Source of the DNA: Helicobacter sp.
GTDB taxonomy: Bacteria > Campylobacterota > Campylobacteria > Campylobacterales > Helicobacteraceae
Assembly: GCA_029257755.1 (NCBI GenBank)
Contig: JARIAP010000074.1
Coordinates: 1 to 17,167 of the forward strand
DNA length: 17,167 nt
Direction of reading: 5' to 3'
The notes under the pieces were generated by a model. That model saw only the letters and a list, made by a program, of their open reading frames with translations. It had not been told where the DNA came from and did no database searches. The translations under genes were made by a program, and so were the position numbers. Positions 9,470-16,820 of this stretch are shown one piece after another. Position 1 is the stretch's first letter; every line of letters starts with the position of its first letter.

Positions 9470-10021
9470 ATGTTACTTGATATATCATGTTCTACCCCAC
9501 TTGCAAATTATAAGATTTTAAGCAATTCTATTACGCCTCGTCCCATTGCATGGATAAGCACTATAAGTAATGCAGGAGTTATAAATCTAGCACCTTTTAG
9601 TTTTTTTGCCCCGCTTTGTGCAACTCCTATGATATTTGGAATAAGCATTATGAATAAAAGTAATGGTGATATAAAAGATACATTATTAAATGCTAAAATG
9701 ACTAAGATTGCTACGATTTGTAGTGTTCAACATGATTTTTTAGAATCTATGAAACAAACAAGCGAAGAATTACCATATAATGTAAGTGAAACTGATACTT
9801 ATAAGATCAATACTAAAATGATTAGTGATAGATACCCACCGATTGTAGATGGTTGCTTGGTTGCATTTTTTTGTGATTTTAAAGATATTTTAAATTTTAG
9901 TGAAACTAGCTCTACATTGATTTTAGAAGCAAATAAAGTTTTTATTGATGATAGTATTTATGCTGAAAATCTTAATTTTTCTGTTGAAAATGTTGGGCGT
10001 GTTGGTAAAGGTTTTATATAA
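9470..10021 (+). CDS. Flavin reductase-like (FMN-binding split-barrel) protein
   Basis: The 183-residue protein resembles the flavin-reductase-like domain family (DIM6/NTAB type), whose members bind FMN in a split beta-barrel and reduce flavins or act as small flavoproteins. Family signature elements are TPRPIAWIST at residues 22-31 and NLAPFSFFAPLCATP at 39-53, followed by a core with DIKDTLLNAK at 67-76. No signal peptide or membrane segment is seen, so it should be cytoplasmic. It starts at ATG 9470 behind AGGAATA, 17 bp after nuoN, and is probably transcribed with the nuo operon. That placement does not prove a role in complex I. The substrate cannot be told from sequence. Confidence 0.83.
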   Translation: MLLDISCSTPLANYKILSNSITPRPIAWISTISNAGVINLAPFSFFAPLCATPMIFGISIMNKSNGDIKDTLLNAKMTKIATICSVQHDFLESMKQTSEELPYNVSETDTYKINTKMISDRYPPIVDGCLVAFFCDFKDILNFSETSSTLILEANKVFIDDSIYAENLNFSVENVGRVGKGFI

Positions 10022-10030
10022 ATAAATTTC

Positions 10031-10711
10031 ATGAATACTTTTTATTGTTTGGATAATTCTAAGTTACAGATAGATTTTGTAACTCCCATAGATTTATATG
10101 AAGTAAAGGGTTCTAAGTTTCTTTGTTATTTATTTCCTATTCCACTTTCAAGCGATATTTATAAGGCTAAAGTTAATTTAGATTCTAACAATTATTGCAA
10201 TTTATTATTTAATATACATAAAAACTTTATATTAGAGCAATTGCGTAGAAATCACAAAAAGGCTGTTCATTTTGTGTTAGCATTTAGAATCTTTAATGAA
10301 TATGATCATATAATTGAAGGTAGCAGTGATGATGGAGAACCAAAAGGAAGTTCTGGTATTCCTATGTTAGAAGTAATGCGTGGTGAAAAACTAATTAACT
10401 CTTTATGTGTTTGTGTTAGATATTTTGGTGGAACTAAGCTTGGTGTTGGCGGTTTAGTTAGGGCTTATACTCAATCTAGTTTAAATGCTATTTTAAAGTT
10501 AAAAGATCTTGACTTACTTAAACTATATAAAAAAACAATAGTAATTGATATAAAAGAAAGAAATTCAAATTATAATAGAATAATATATTTAGTTCAAAAA
10601 TACAATCTAAACATTATAAGTAAAAGTTTTTTGCAATCCTATATTGATTTAAAAATACAAGGAGAAGAAGATAATATAAATAAATTTTTAGAATCTTATA
10701 ATAATAATTAA
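10031..10711 (+). CDS. YigZ/IMPACT family protein (UPF0029)
   Basis: The 226-residue protein belongs to the YigZ/IMPACT family by two clear motifs: SDDGEPKGSSGIP at residues 99-111 and RYFGGTKLGVGGLVRAY at 130-146. Eukaryotic IMPACT regulates the translational stress kinase GCN2. Bacterial YigZ proteins are small two-domain proteins of uncertain function, thought to bind nucleic acid. The N-terminal domain is followed by a shorter, poorly conserved alpha/beta C-terminal domain (about 165-226), as expected. The start is ATG 10031, nine bases after the preceding stop, with no good Shine-Dalgarno sequence. Translation may rely on coupling to the upstream gene. Confidence 0.87.
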   Translation: MNTFYCLDNSKLQIDFVTPIDLYEVKGSKFLCYLFPIPLSSDIYKAKVNLDSNNYCNLLFNIHKNFILEQLRRNHKKAVHFVLAFRIFNEYDHIIEGSSDDGEPKGSSGIPMLEVMRGEKLINSLCVCVRYFGGTKLGVGGLVRAYTQSSLNAILKLKDLDLLKLYKKTIVIDIKERNSNYNRIIYLVQKYNLNIISKSFLQSYIDLKIQGEEDNINKFLESYNNN

Positions 10712-10813
10712 TAATAAAAGTTTTAAAAATAATTAATTAAAAGCTTAAAATAATATTCTTTAAGATTTTATTTATATTTATTTGCTAAATTAATAATTAA
10801 ATATTATTTTAGA

Positions 10814-10819
10814 TATAAT
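10814..10819 (+). promoter_or_regulatory. Candidate -10 element (TATAAT) for the NYN-domain gene
   Basis: TATAAT sits about 45 bases upstream of the NYN-gene start within a 150-base, very A+T-rich spacer that follows the yigZ-like gene. Epsilonproteobacterial vegetative promoters depend mainly on the -10 box and lack a clear -35, which fits. In such A+T-rich DNA a chance match is likely, so this is inference only. Confidence 0.4.
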
Positions 10820-10852
10820 ATTTAGTATTTTAGTAGTGCATAATTTATTTTA

Positions 10853-10858
10853 AAGGGG
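10853..10858 (+). promoter_or_regulatory. Ribosome-binding site that favours the second ATG of the NYN gene
   Basis: AAGGGG ends three bases before ATG 10862 but six bases before ATG 10865. The second ATG therefore has the more usual spacing and is taken as the start. The protein differs by one methionine only. Confidence 0.6.
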
Positions 10859-10864
10859 ATAATG

Positions 10865-11494
10865 ATGAATACAATAATTTTTGTTGATTGGGAGAATCTA
10901 AGACATGAGATTAAAAATATTCAAAAAGATTCACAATTTCCAAATTTTAATGAAGTTAGTATGAACTATAATAATGCTTATCATGTCTTAGCTCTAATAC
11001 ATTCTTTTTTGCTTAAAGAAGAAATATTAAAGAAAATATTTTTTTATACTGCAAAACCTTTAGAATTTGATAAAACACATCAAAATAAAGATGATGATTA
11101 TCAATCAAAAATTACACAAACAATAAAATTCTTAGATGATATAGCAGAGTTACCTTATGTTGCAACAAGGCTTGGTATATCTAAATTTCGTGGATATGAT
11201 TTGAATAATAGACCAATAATTATACAAAAACAAGTAGATATGTTAATAGGGCTTGATATAGCACATATTGTTTATAATAAACTTGCAGATAGAATCTTAG
11301 TTTTTTCTAAAGACATTGATTTAATACCCGCATTAAAGTGTGCTCGCACAAATGGTATAACAACAATTATAGCAAATCTTAAAGATGGTTTTGAGATAAA
11401 TCATAGTTTAATTAAGCATTCAGATTTAATTCGCTCTAGAAATTGTGATCAAATTTTAGAATATCTAAATAATGCCTTACAAATAGATAATTAA
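10865..11494 (+). CDS. NYN-domain (PIN-like) putative ribonuclease, LabA/DUF88 type
   Basis: The protein (209 residues from ATG 10865) matches the NYN domain, a PIN-like fold that cleaves RNA with metal ions held by conserved aspartates. Numbering from the upstream ATG at 10862, visible elements are FVDWENLR (Asp9, Asn12) at the N-terminus, KQVDMLIGLD (Asp126, Asp132) in the middle and SKDIDLIPALK (Asp151, Asp153) near residue 150, in the family order. All expected acidic residues are there, so catalysis looks possible. A basic, charged insert (about 66-90) lies between the first strand region and the core. It is cytoplasmic, with no extra domain. The gene is single, between a spacer with a candidate promoter and a convergent neighbour. 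Members of this family act in RNA turnover or as nuclease parts of larger systems; nothing here shows which RNA is the target. Confidence 0.8.
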   Translation: MNTIIFVDWENLRHEIKNIQKDSQFPNFNEVSMNYNNAYHVLALIHSFLLKEEILKKIFFYTAKPLEFDKTHQNKDDDYQSKITQTIKFLDDIAELPYVATRLGISKFRGYDLNNRPIIIQKQVDMLIGLDIAHIVYNKLADRILVFSKDIDLIPALKCARTNGITTIIANLKDGFEINHSLIKHSDLIRSRNCDQILEYLNNALQIDN

Positions 11495-11580
11495 TGCTAT
11501 TGTATTAAATATTTCTAATGTTATATTTGATTAATAAGGTGTTTGTAATAATATAATTAAATATTAGCCTAATTAAATTG

Positions 11581-12351
11581 TTATTTGTTTTTTAATCTTT
11601 CGTATTTATTTATTTCATTTGATAATTTATTTGCTTCTTCTTGATTACCTTCTTTATTTAACAATATAATATATAGCTTATATATATCAATTTCATTTGG
11701 ATTAATATCTTGTGCTAATGCTAACCATTTTCTAGCCTCTTCAATATCATCTTTTTTTAATGCAGATTCTATAATTTTTATTATATTTTTTATTTCTATT
11801 GTGCCATGTATATTTGGTATATTATAACTCTTTATTTTTGGTATTTTTAATGATATTGTTTTTGCATTATTTATAGAATCTTTTATATGAGTATTATTAG
11901 GTATTTGATTGTTTTTGTTTCTTAGTGTATCTATTGGTAAATATCCACGCAATAATATTTCATCATTCATTATTGTTATTATAACCCATTTACCCATAAT
12001 ATCTTTTAATGTAATTTGTAGGTTTGAGTTTAAAATATCTTGAGGGAAGTTTAAGCATATTTTTTGCCCTTTTTTAATTTGAAAAATTGTTTTACTATTA
12101 TTAGAATCCCTTTGTTTAATATTTGCTTGTTTTGTTATTAATGTATAGCATTCAAAGCTAGATTTTATTATAGTAGGAATATTAAATTCAATATTATTTG
12201 TAGTATCTTGTTGTATATTATTTATTTTATTTTCTTCTTTATTATTATTTTCTTTATATTCCATTTTATCATATTTCATATATATAGAAATGCTAATAAC
12301 ACAAATACAAATAATTATTAATATACGCATATAATAATCATAATGTTTCAT
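11581..12351 (-). CDS. Membrane-anchored protein with SH3-like region and TPR-like C-terminus, function unknown
   Basis: I do not recognise a named family. The 256-residue protein begins with a short basic segment and one hydrophobic helix (about residues 9-24) without a clear cleavage site, so it is probably an inner-membrane anchor with a periplasmic body. A low-complexity Asn/Glu/Lys linker follows (30-57). Residues 68-143 look like a bacterial SH3-like domain: CYTLITKQANIKQRDSNNSK, then an IKKGQKICL strand, a KWVIITI strand and a final GYLPIDTL. Such domains often bind peptidoglycan. Residues 185-250 fit one or two TPR helices (KKDDIEEARKWLALAQDINPNEID as two adjacent pieces, then NKEGNQEEANKLS), suggesting protein contacts. 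The start ATG at 12351 has AAGGA upstream at rather long spacing (11 bases). It is divergent from gatB and convergent with the NYN gene. A role in the cell wall is only an inference. Confidence 0.72.
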   Translation of the reverse strand: MKHYDYYMRILIIICICVISISIYMKYDKMEYKENNNKEENKINNIQQDTTNNIEFNIPTIIKSSFECYTLITKQANIKQRDSNNSKTIFQIKKGQKICLNFPQDILNSNLQITLKDIMGKWVIITIMNDEILLRGYLPIDTLRNKNNQIPNNTHIKDSINNAKTISLKIPKIKSYNIPNIHGTIEIKNIIKIIESALKKDDIEEARKWLALAQDINPNEIDIYKLYIILLNKEGNQEEANKLSNEINKYERLKNK

Positions 12352-12377
12352 TGATAGATTTATCCTTATTTACTTCA

Positions 12378-12393
12378 TATAATTATAATTATA
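12378..12393. promoter_or_regulatory. Overlapping divergent -10 boxes between the SH3/TPR gene and gatB
   Basis: The + strand reads TATAAT twice in tandem (12378-12383 and 12384-12389). The complementary strand also reads TATAAT twice (12382-12387 and 12388-12393). The block is therefore a near-palindrome that could serve as -10 box in both directions: towards the SH3/TPR gene (about 30 bases away) and towards gatB (about 70 bases away). No clear -35 is seen. Strong match, but chance is possible in A+T-rich DNA. Confidence 0.45.
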
Positions 12394-12447
12394 AACTTTT
12401 ATTGCAAGAATATTATTAACTTGCTTTTAGTGTAGATTCCATTATTT

Positions 12448-12452
12448 AAGGA
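12448..12452 (+). promoter_or_regulatory. Ribosome-binding site that decides the gatB start
   Basis: AAGGA ends on the A of the upstream in-frame ATG (12452), so that codon cannot use it. The next in-frame ATG at 12458 lies five bases downstream, which is normal spacing, and gives the expected [14 protein letters not shown]-terminus. Confidence 0.75.
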
Positions 12453-12457
12453 TGATT

Positions 12458-13888
12458 ATGAGCAATTTTGAAACTATTATTGGACTAGAAGTCCATGTTC
12501 AACTTAATACAAAAACAAAAATATTTTGTTCTTGTGCTACTAGTTTTGGAGAAGAACCAAATATGAATGTCTGCCCTGTTTGTTTAGGTTTGCCCGGTGC
12601 TCTTCCTGTGTTGAATAAAGAAGCTGTATCAAAGGCTATATCATTTGGCACTGCGATAGGTGCACAAATTAATCAAAACTCCATATTTGCAAGAAAAAAT
12701 TATTTTTATCCAGATTTACCAAAAGCTTATCAAATTAGTCAATTTGAAGTTCCTATAGTAGGTAAAGGTAAAATAGAAATAAATATAGATGGTATAAAAA
12801 AAGATATAGGTATAACAAGGGCACATCTTGAAGAAGATGCAGGTAAAAATATACATGAGGGCGATTGTTCAAAAATTGACTTAAATAGGGCTTGCACACC
12901 ATTGCTTGAAATTGTTAGTGAGCCTGATATGAGAAGTAGCACAGAAGCAATAGCATATCTTAAAAAACTTCATTCAATTGTAAAGTTTTTAGAAATAAGC
13001 GATGCTAATATGCAAGAGGGTAGTTTTAGATGTGATGCAAATGTATCAATTAGACCAAAGGGCGAAAATAGATTCTATACTCGCGTTGAAATTAAGAATC
13101 TAAATAGTTTTAAATTTATTCAAAAAGCTATAGAATATGAAGTTCAAAGACAACAAAATGCTTTTGAAAATGGCACTTATGATGATGAGGTATATCAAGA
13201 AACAAGATTATTTGATACTGATAAAGGTATTACAAAGTCAATGAGAGGCAAAGAAGAAAGTGCTGATTATAGATATTTTAATGATCCAGATTTATTGCCT
13301 GTGTTTTTAGATGATGAATTACTAGCAAAAGCTAGGAATATACCTGAAATGCCAGATATTAAAGTTAAACGATATATAGAATCTTTTGGTATTAAAGAAA
13401 ATGATGCAAGAGTTTTAACACAAGATTTAGACTTAACGAAATATTTTGAATATTTAGTAGATAATGGCATTTCCCCTAAGGGTGCATACACTTGGTTAAG
13501 TGTAGAATTACAAGGTAGATTAAAGAATGGAAACACTATTGCAACTTGTGGAATTACTAAGCAAACCCTTGCTACTCTTGTAAAAAGAATAGAAGAAAAA
13601 AAGATTAGTGGTGCAGGTGGAAAAGAAATACTTGATATTTTAGTAGATAAAAAAGGTGGTGATGTTGATTTATTGATTAAAGATTTAGGCTTAGAGCAAA
13701 TAAATGATGATAATGCTATTATTAGTATGATTGATACTATTTTAAGCAATAATGAAGATAAGGTTGCGGAATACAAGGCGGGTAAAGAGAAAATGTTAGG
13801 ATTTTTTGTAGGGCAGGTTATGAAACAAGCAAAAGGCATGAATCCAGCAAGAGTAAATGAGCTATTAAGACAAAAATTAAATTCATAA
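12458..13888 (+). CDS. gatB: Aspartyl/glutamyl-tRNA(Asn/Gln) amidotransferase subunit B
   Basis: GatB is the tRNA-binding and kinase-like subunit of GatCAB. This complex activates Glu-tRNA(Gln) or Asp-tRNA(Asn) and amidates it with ammonia passed from GatA. The protein (476 residues from ATG 12458) has normal length. It opens with [20 protein letters not shown], then has a CxC...CxxC set (KIFCSC and CPVCLGLPG) that probably binds zinc, and [19 protein letters not shown]. The next blocks are [13 protein letters not shown] and [15 protein letters not shown], then [13 protein letters not shown] and [21 protein letters not shown]. The C-terminal third is the YqeY-like tRNA-binding domain, ending in [14 protein letters not shown]. 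GatA and GatC are not in the window. Organisms of this group usually lack GlnRS or AsnRS and need this enzyme. The MetE-like gene follows after 19 bp, so the two are probably co-transcribed. Confidence 0.97.
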   Translation: MSNFETIIGLEVHVQLNTKTKIFCSCATSFGEEPNMNVCPVCLGLPGALPVLNKEAVSKAISFGTAIGAQINQNSIFARKNYFYPDLPKAYQISQFEVPIVGKGKIEINIDGIKKDIGITRAHLEEDAGKNIHEGDCSKIDLNRACTPLLEIVSEPDMRSSTEAIAYLKKLHSIVKFLEISDANMQEGSFRCDANVSIRPKGENRFYTRVEIKNLNSFKFIQKAIEYEVQRQQNAFENGTYDDEVYQETRLFDTDKGITKSMRGKEESADYRYFNDPDLLPVFLDDELLAKARNIPEMPDIKVKRYIESFGIKENDARVLTQDLDLTKYFEYLVDNGISPKGAYTWLSVELQGRLKNGNTIATCGITKQTLATLVKRIEEKKISGAGGKEILDILVDKKGGDVDLLIKDLGLEQINDDNAIISMIDTILSNNEDKVAEYKAGKEKMLGFFVGQVMKQAKGMNPARVNELLRQKLNS

Positions 13889-13894
13889 TTAATT

Positions 13895-13899
13895 AGGAG
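13895..13899 (+). promoter_or_regulatory. Ribosome-binding site supporting a TTG start of the MetE-like gene
   Basis: AGGAG lies eight bases upstream of TTG 13908. This is the only good signal near the N-terminus, and the protein read from this TTG begins at the same place as MetE (GFPSIG by residue 5), so TTG is accepted as the start. A kept ribosome-binding site argues that the gene is translated. Confidence 0.7.
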
Positions 13900-13907
13900 T
13901 TATTAAT

Positions 13908-15662
13908 TTGAGTATAATTGGATTTCCTAGCATTGGATTAAACTTAGAGTTAAAACATTTAATTGAATCTTATTGCATAGGAAAAATATCTAAAAATGAA
14001 TTTTTAGTAGAAATTGTTAAGTTTAGAGAGGCAAATTGGAAATATCAAGATAATTTTTATTTCACAACAATTAATGACTTTAGCCTATATGACAATATGC
14101 TTGATTTAAGTATCATGTTAGGGATTATCCCAAAAGAATATAGAGACATGGAGTGGCTTAGTCAATATTTTGCTATGGCTAAAGGTGAAGATAGCTTTGA
14201 GTTTGATTCTACTAGCAAATGGTTTGATACAAAATACTATTTTGTAGTGCCAAAATTAAGTGAAGATGATACCTACAAAATAAATCCTATAAAAATTATA
14301 GAAGAGTATTCACATGCAAGGAAATTAGGTTATATTCCAAAAATTAGTTTAATTGGATTCTTTACATATTTTTCTCTTGCAAGAACTAAAGCAAATATTG
14401 ATAAATCAATATTCTTTGATAATGTTAAAGATGCTTATTTGAGATTAATAGAATCTTTAAGCACACTTGATAAAATAATATATATTGAATTTAGTGAGCC
14501 AATATTTACACAAAATGAAGATTTAGATTCTAAAGTTATAAAAGATTTTTATAATCAAATAGCAGATTATGGGATTAATGCTATTGTAACTACATTTTTT
14601 GGTGCAAGTAACAAAACAACAAAAATTTTATGCGATACTAGGATTTATGGTATAGGCTTAGATTTTGTAAGTGGTGAAGAAAATTTACATAGTTTGCAAG
14701 ATATTGCAAATAGTGGTAAGAAATTATATGCAGGTGTAGTTGATGGGCTTAGTGTATATGCTATGGATATAGATTCTGTATTATTGCTATTAGATAAAAT
14801 AAGCTTTATTGTGCCAAAAGACTTGATTAATTTAAGCCCATCATGCTCATTTTTACATATACCATATACAATAGAAAATGAGAATCCTAATGATTTAGTA
14901 ATATCAAATTATTTTAGTTTTGCAAAGGAAAAAATAGAAGAATTAGAATTATTAGAATCTGTATTTAAATATAGTGTAACAGATAATAATAGAAAAAAAT
15001 ATGAAGCACAGAGACAAAAATTTATACGATATAAACAATCATTATCCATTAATGATTATTTTATGAGATACGAATTATCTAATTTTCATACACAAAATGC
15101 ACGAGAATTTATAGATAATTTTCTTATACATACAAATATGAAAACACATGATAAAATATCTAAATATTCACAAGAAATATTTGATTTAGTTTATAAATAT
15201 AATTATAGTGAATTTGATATAAAATCTTATATAAGCAATCTTGAAACCTTAATAAGTCAATACATACAAACATTAGATAAAAATATAGAAACTATTTCTA
15301 TATGTCAAGATTTTTGTTATACTCAAATGGTAGAGTATATTAGTATGCAATTAAATGGAATTTTTGTTACTAAGAATGGGTATATACAAACTAAAGGCAC
15401 AGAATGTATAAAGCCAATTATTATATATGGTGATATTAGTATGAAAAATATGGAATTATTAATATCATTCATTACAATACAATCTATATCAAATAAAGCT
15501 TGTAAGGTAATATTGCCAAGTCAAGATGGATTAATAAATATAGCATTCTCAAGAAATGATATTGCTATTAATGAAATATATAACCAACTCACATTAGTTT
15601 TATGTCAAGTTATAGAAGAATGTCAAAATCACTCAATGAGTATAGAAATATATTCACACTAG
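13908..15662 (+). CDS. MetE-like protein: degenerate, C-terminally truncated cobalamin-independent methionine synthase homologue
   Basis: The first two thirds align by eye with the N-terminal domain of MetE: GFPSIGLNLELK at residues 5-16 (MetE GFPRxGxxRELK), ANWKYQ 42-47, NDFSLYDNMLDLSIMLGIIP 56-75, YFAMAKG 87-93, SKWFDTKYYFVVPKL 103-117, SPSCSFLHIP 310-319 and FAKEKIEEL 338-346. Residues 473-505 match the MetE stretch RNDMVEYFGExLxGFxFTxNGWVQSYGSRCVKPP, and IYGDIS (506-511) the GDVSRP that follows. Yet the catalytic barrel is damaged. The TTTIGSFPQT loop is unrecognisable, VLVHGE reads SICQDF, and SRC reads TEC. The WSFxRxD tryptophan is Ala (IAFSRND), and the protein stops before IQIDEPA. 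It is 584 residues instead of about 750 and lacks all four zinc ligands (His, Cys, Glu, Cys). Methionine synthesis by the known mechanism is therefore excluded. The frame has no internal stop, and a TTG start with AGGAG is kept. It is either a decaying gene or a re-purposed protein. Confidence 0.85.
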   Translation: MSIIGFPSIGLNLELKHLIESYCIGKISKNEFLVEIVKFREANWKYQDNFYFTTINDFSLYDNMLDLSIMLGIIPKEYRDMEWLSQYFAMAKGEDSFEFDSTSKWFDTKYYFVVPKLSEDDTYKINPIKIIEEYSHARKLGYIPKISLIGFFTYFSLARTKANIDKSIFFDNVKDAYLRLIESLSTLDKIIYIEFSEPIFTQNEDLDSKVIKDFYNQIADYGINAIVTTFFGASNKTTKILCDTRIYGIGLDFVSGEENLHSLQDIANSGKKLYAGVVDGLSVYAMDIDSVLLLLDKISFIVPKDLINLSPSCSFLHIPYTIENENPNDLVISNYFSFAKEKIEELELLESVFKYSVTDNNRKKYEAQRQKFIRYKQSLSINDYFMRYELSNFHTQNAREFIDNFLIHTNMKTHDKISKYSQEIFDLVYKYNYSEFDIKSYISNLETLISQYIQTLDKNIETISICQDFCYTQMVEYISMQLNGIFVTKNGYIQTKGTECIKPIIIYGDISMKNMELLISFITIQSISNKACKVILPSQDGLINIAFSRNDIAINEIYNQLTLVLCQVIEECQNHSMSIEIYSH

Positions 15663-15706
15663 TTTAAAATAATCAAAATAAATAAAATCAATCAAATATT
15701 TAAAAG

Positions 15707-16738
15707 TTAAAAATCTCTTAGTCTTAAACCTAAACCTATTCTATTTACAGGCAAACTATACTCATATAAACTATCACCATAACCATATAAATATTGTATA
15801 TAAATTGCATAATGTTTTGTAATACCATAGCTATATCCTAATTCAATATGCCCTTTCCAATCCCAATATTCTTTAGTAAAATAATTATTTATAATATTAT
15901 TTAGATACAATTCAAATAAATTGTCTTTATATTTATAAGATAATTTTATATCGCCATAGCCACTATATTTTCCTATATCCCCATTTGTTTTTGCACCATC
16001 AAATGCTATTATTGACATATTAGCCCATGTCCTAAATCTAGCATTAAAATCTTTATATCTATAATTTGTTTCAAATACTAATCTATCAAATGCCTTGCTA
16101 CGCACAAAATTATTATTATATTGTGCTTGTCTAGGATCATTCATATTCTTATATTCACTCTCACCATTACTTGTATGTTTATATCCAATAGAAAACCAAT
16201 TAAAATATCCACCATCACCATTAAATATAGGTATTGGCTTTTTATATACAAAACTTATTGATGGTGATAAATCAAAATCTCTAAGCGGTGAGCTATATTT
16301 ATCATTATATGTTTGTAAATATATTCTTTGTGTATAATCAAAGCTAAAAGAGCAAAATTTACAGATAATATCATTTAATATATCAAATCTAAAGCTTATT
16401 TGAGACTTTATCTCTGTTTGCATAATTCTATTATCATACATTTTACTAAAACTATAATATGTAGGCAGGACATACCAAGGCTCACTTATTTTAAATATAG
16501 AAAAGAATGATTTATTAAACAATGTATTTGAAGTAATTTTAGGTTCTTTTATTTTACTATATTCATCATTGATTTTATTTTGTATTTCATCGTTTTTTCT
16601 ATCAATCTCATTTGTATTTAAAACTTTTGAATCTATTTTTTCATTATTAATAATAGTGTTATTTATATTATCTTTTGTGATTTCTTGCGAAAAAGCATAA
16701 CAAATGCTAATGATAAGAATAATAAAAATTTTCACCAA
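15707..16738 (-). CDS. pldA: Outer-membrane phospholipase A (OMPLA), PldA-like
   Basis: OMPLA is a calcium-dependent outer-membrane beta-barrel enzyme that cleaves acyl chains of phospholipids misplaced in the outer leaflet. The 343-residue protein has a signal peptide (about residues 1-17, cut near AFS-QE), a hydrophilic Asn/Lys/Asp-rich segment (20-68), and then the barrel domain: SEPWYVLPTYY, GYKHTSNGE with His188 and Ser190 of the active site, GYGDSLYEY near 319-327 and a terminal Phe as usual for outer-membrane barrels. The third triad residue, Asn in E. coli (SWNRLY), reads Asp218 here (AFDRLV). About 16 extra residues lie between Ser190 and this site compared with E. coli. The start is TTG 16738 or GTG 16735; GGGGA at 16743-16747 on the minus strand has better spacing (seven bases) to the GTG. 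It is convergent with the MetE-like gene, 44 bp apart. Confidence 0.9.
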   Translation of the reverse strand: MVKIFIILIISICYAFSQEITKDNINNTIINNEKIDSKVLNTNEIDRKNDEIQNKINDEYSKIKEPKITSNTLFNKSFFSIFKISEPWYVLPTYYSFSKMYDNRIMQTEIKSQISFRFDILNDIICKFCSFSFDYTQRIYLQTYNDKYSSPLRDFDLSPSISFVYKKPIPIFNGDGGYFNWFSIGYKHTSNGESEYKNMNDPRQAQYNNNFVRSKAFDRLVFETNYRYKDFNARFRTWANMSIIAFDGAKTNGDIGKYSGYGDIKLSYKYKDNLFELYLNNIINNYFTKEYWDWKGHIELGYSYGITKHYAIYIQYLYGYGDSLYEYSLPVNRIGLGLRLRDF

Positions 16739-16781
16739 ACTATCCCCATTATTTATCTTATTTTAAAATTGTGAATTTTTG

Positions 16782-16787
16782 ATTCTA
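16782..16787 (-). promoter_or_regulatory. Candidate -10 element (TAGAAT) for pldA
   Basis: Read on the minus strand, TTGATAGAATC lies about 45 bases upstream of the pldA start and offers a TAGAAT -10 box. A TTGACA occurs only nine bases upstream, too close to act as its -35. Weak, motif-based inference. Confidence 0.35.
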
Positions 16788-16820
16788 TCAACTAAATGTC
16801 AATTTTGTAGCTTAATGTGT

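Larger units (their letters stand above)
10712..10861 (+). other. A+T-rich intergenic spacer (about 150 bases)
   Basis: This is the longest gene-free stretch in the window. It marks the probable end of the nuo transcript and the start of the NYN-gene unit. Apart from the candidate -10 box and the ribosome-binding site listed separately, it holds only short A+T-rich self-complementary words. I see no convincing terminator, small RNA or short gene. Confidence 0.5.

Noticed and set aside
10744..10764. Possible terminator hairpin (CTTAAA...TTTAAG) after the yigZ-like gene
   Set aside because: The stem is only six bases and almost all A/T, and the following T-run is interrupted. Such words are common by chance here.
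11495..11580. Bidirectional terminator between the convergent NYN and SH3/TPR genes
   Set aside because: Only A+T-rich repeats such as ATTAAATATT (twice, as direct repeats) are seen; there is no stable GC-containing stem.
13267..13839. Long open frame (190 codons) on the minus strand inside gatB
   Set aside because: It is fully antisense to a well-conserved gene, has Ser/Ile/Phe-rich composition typical of an antisense shadow, and shows no recognisable motif.
15663..15706. Remains of the missing MetE C-terminus downstream of the truncated gene
   Set aside because: Only 44 bases separate the stop from the end of pldA, and no frame there resembles the IQIDEPA block or the zinc-site motifs.
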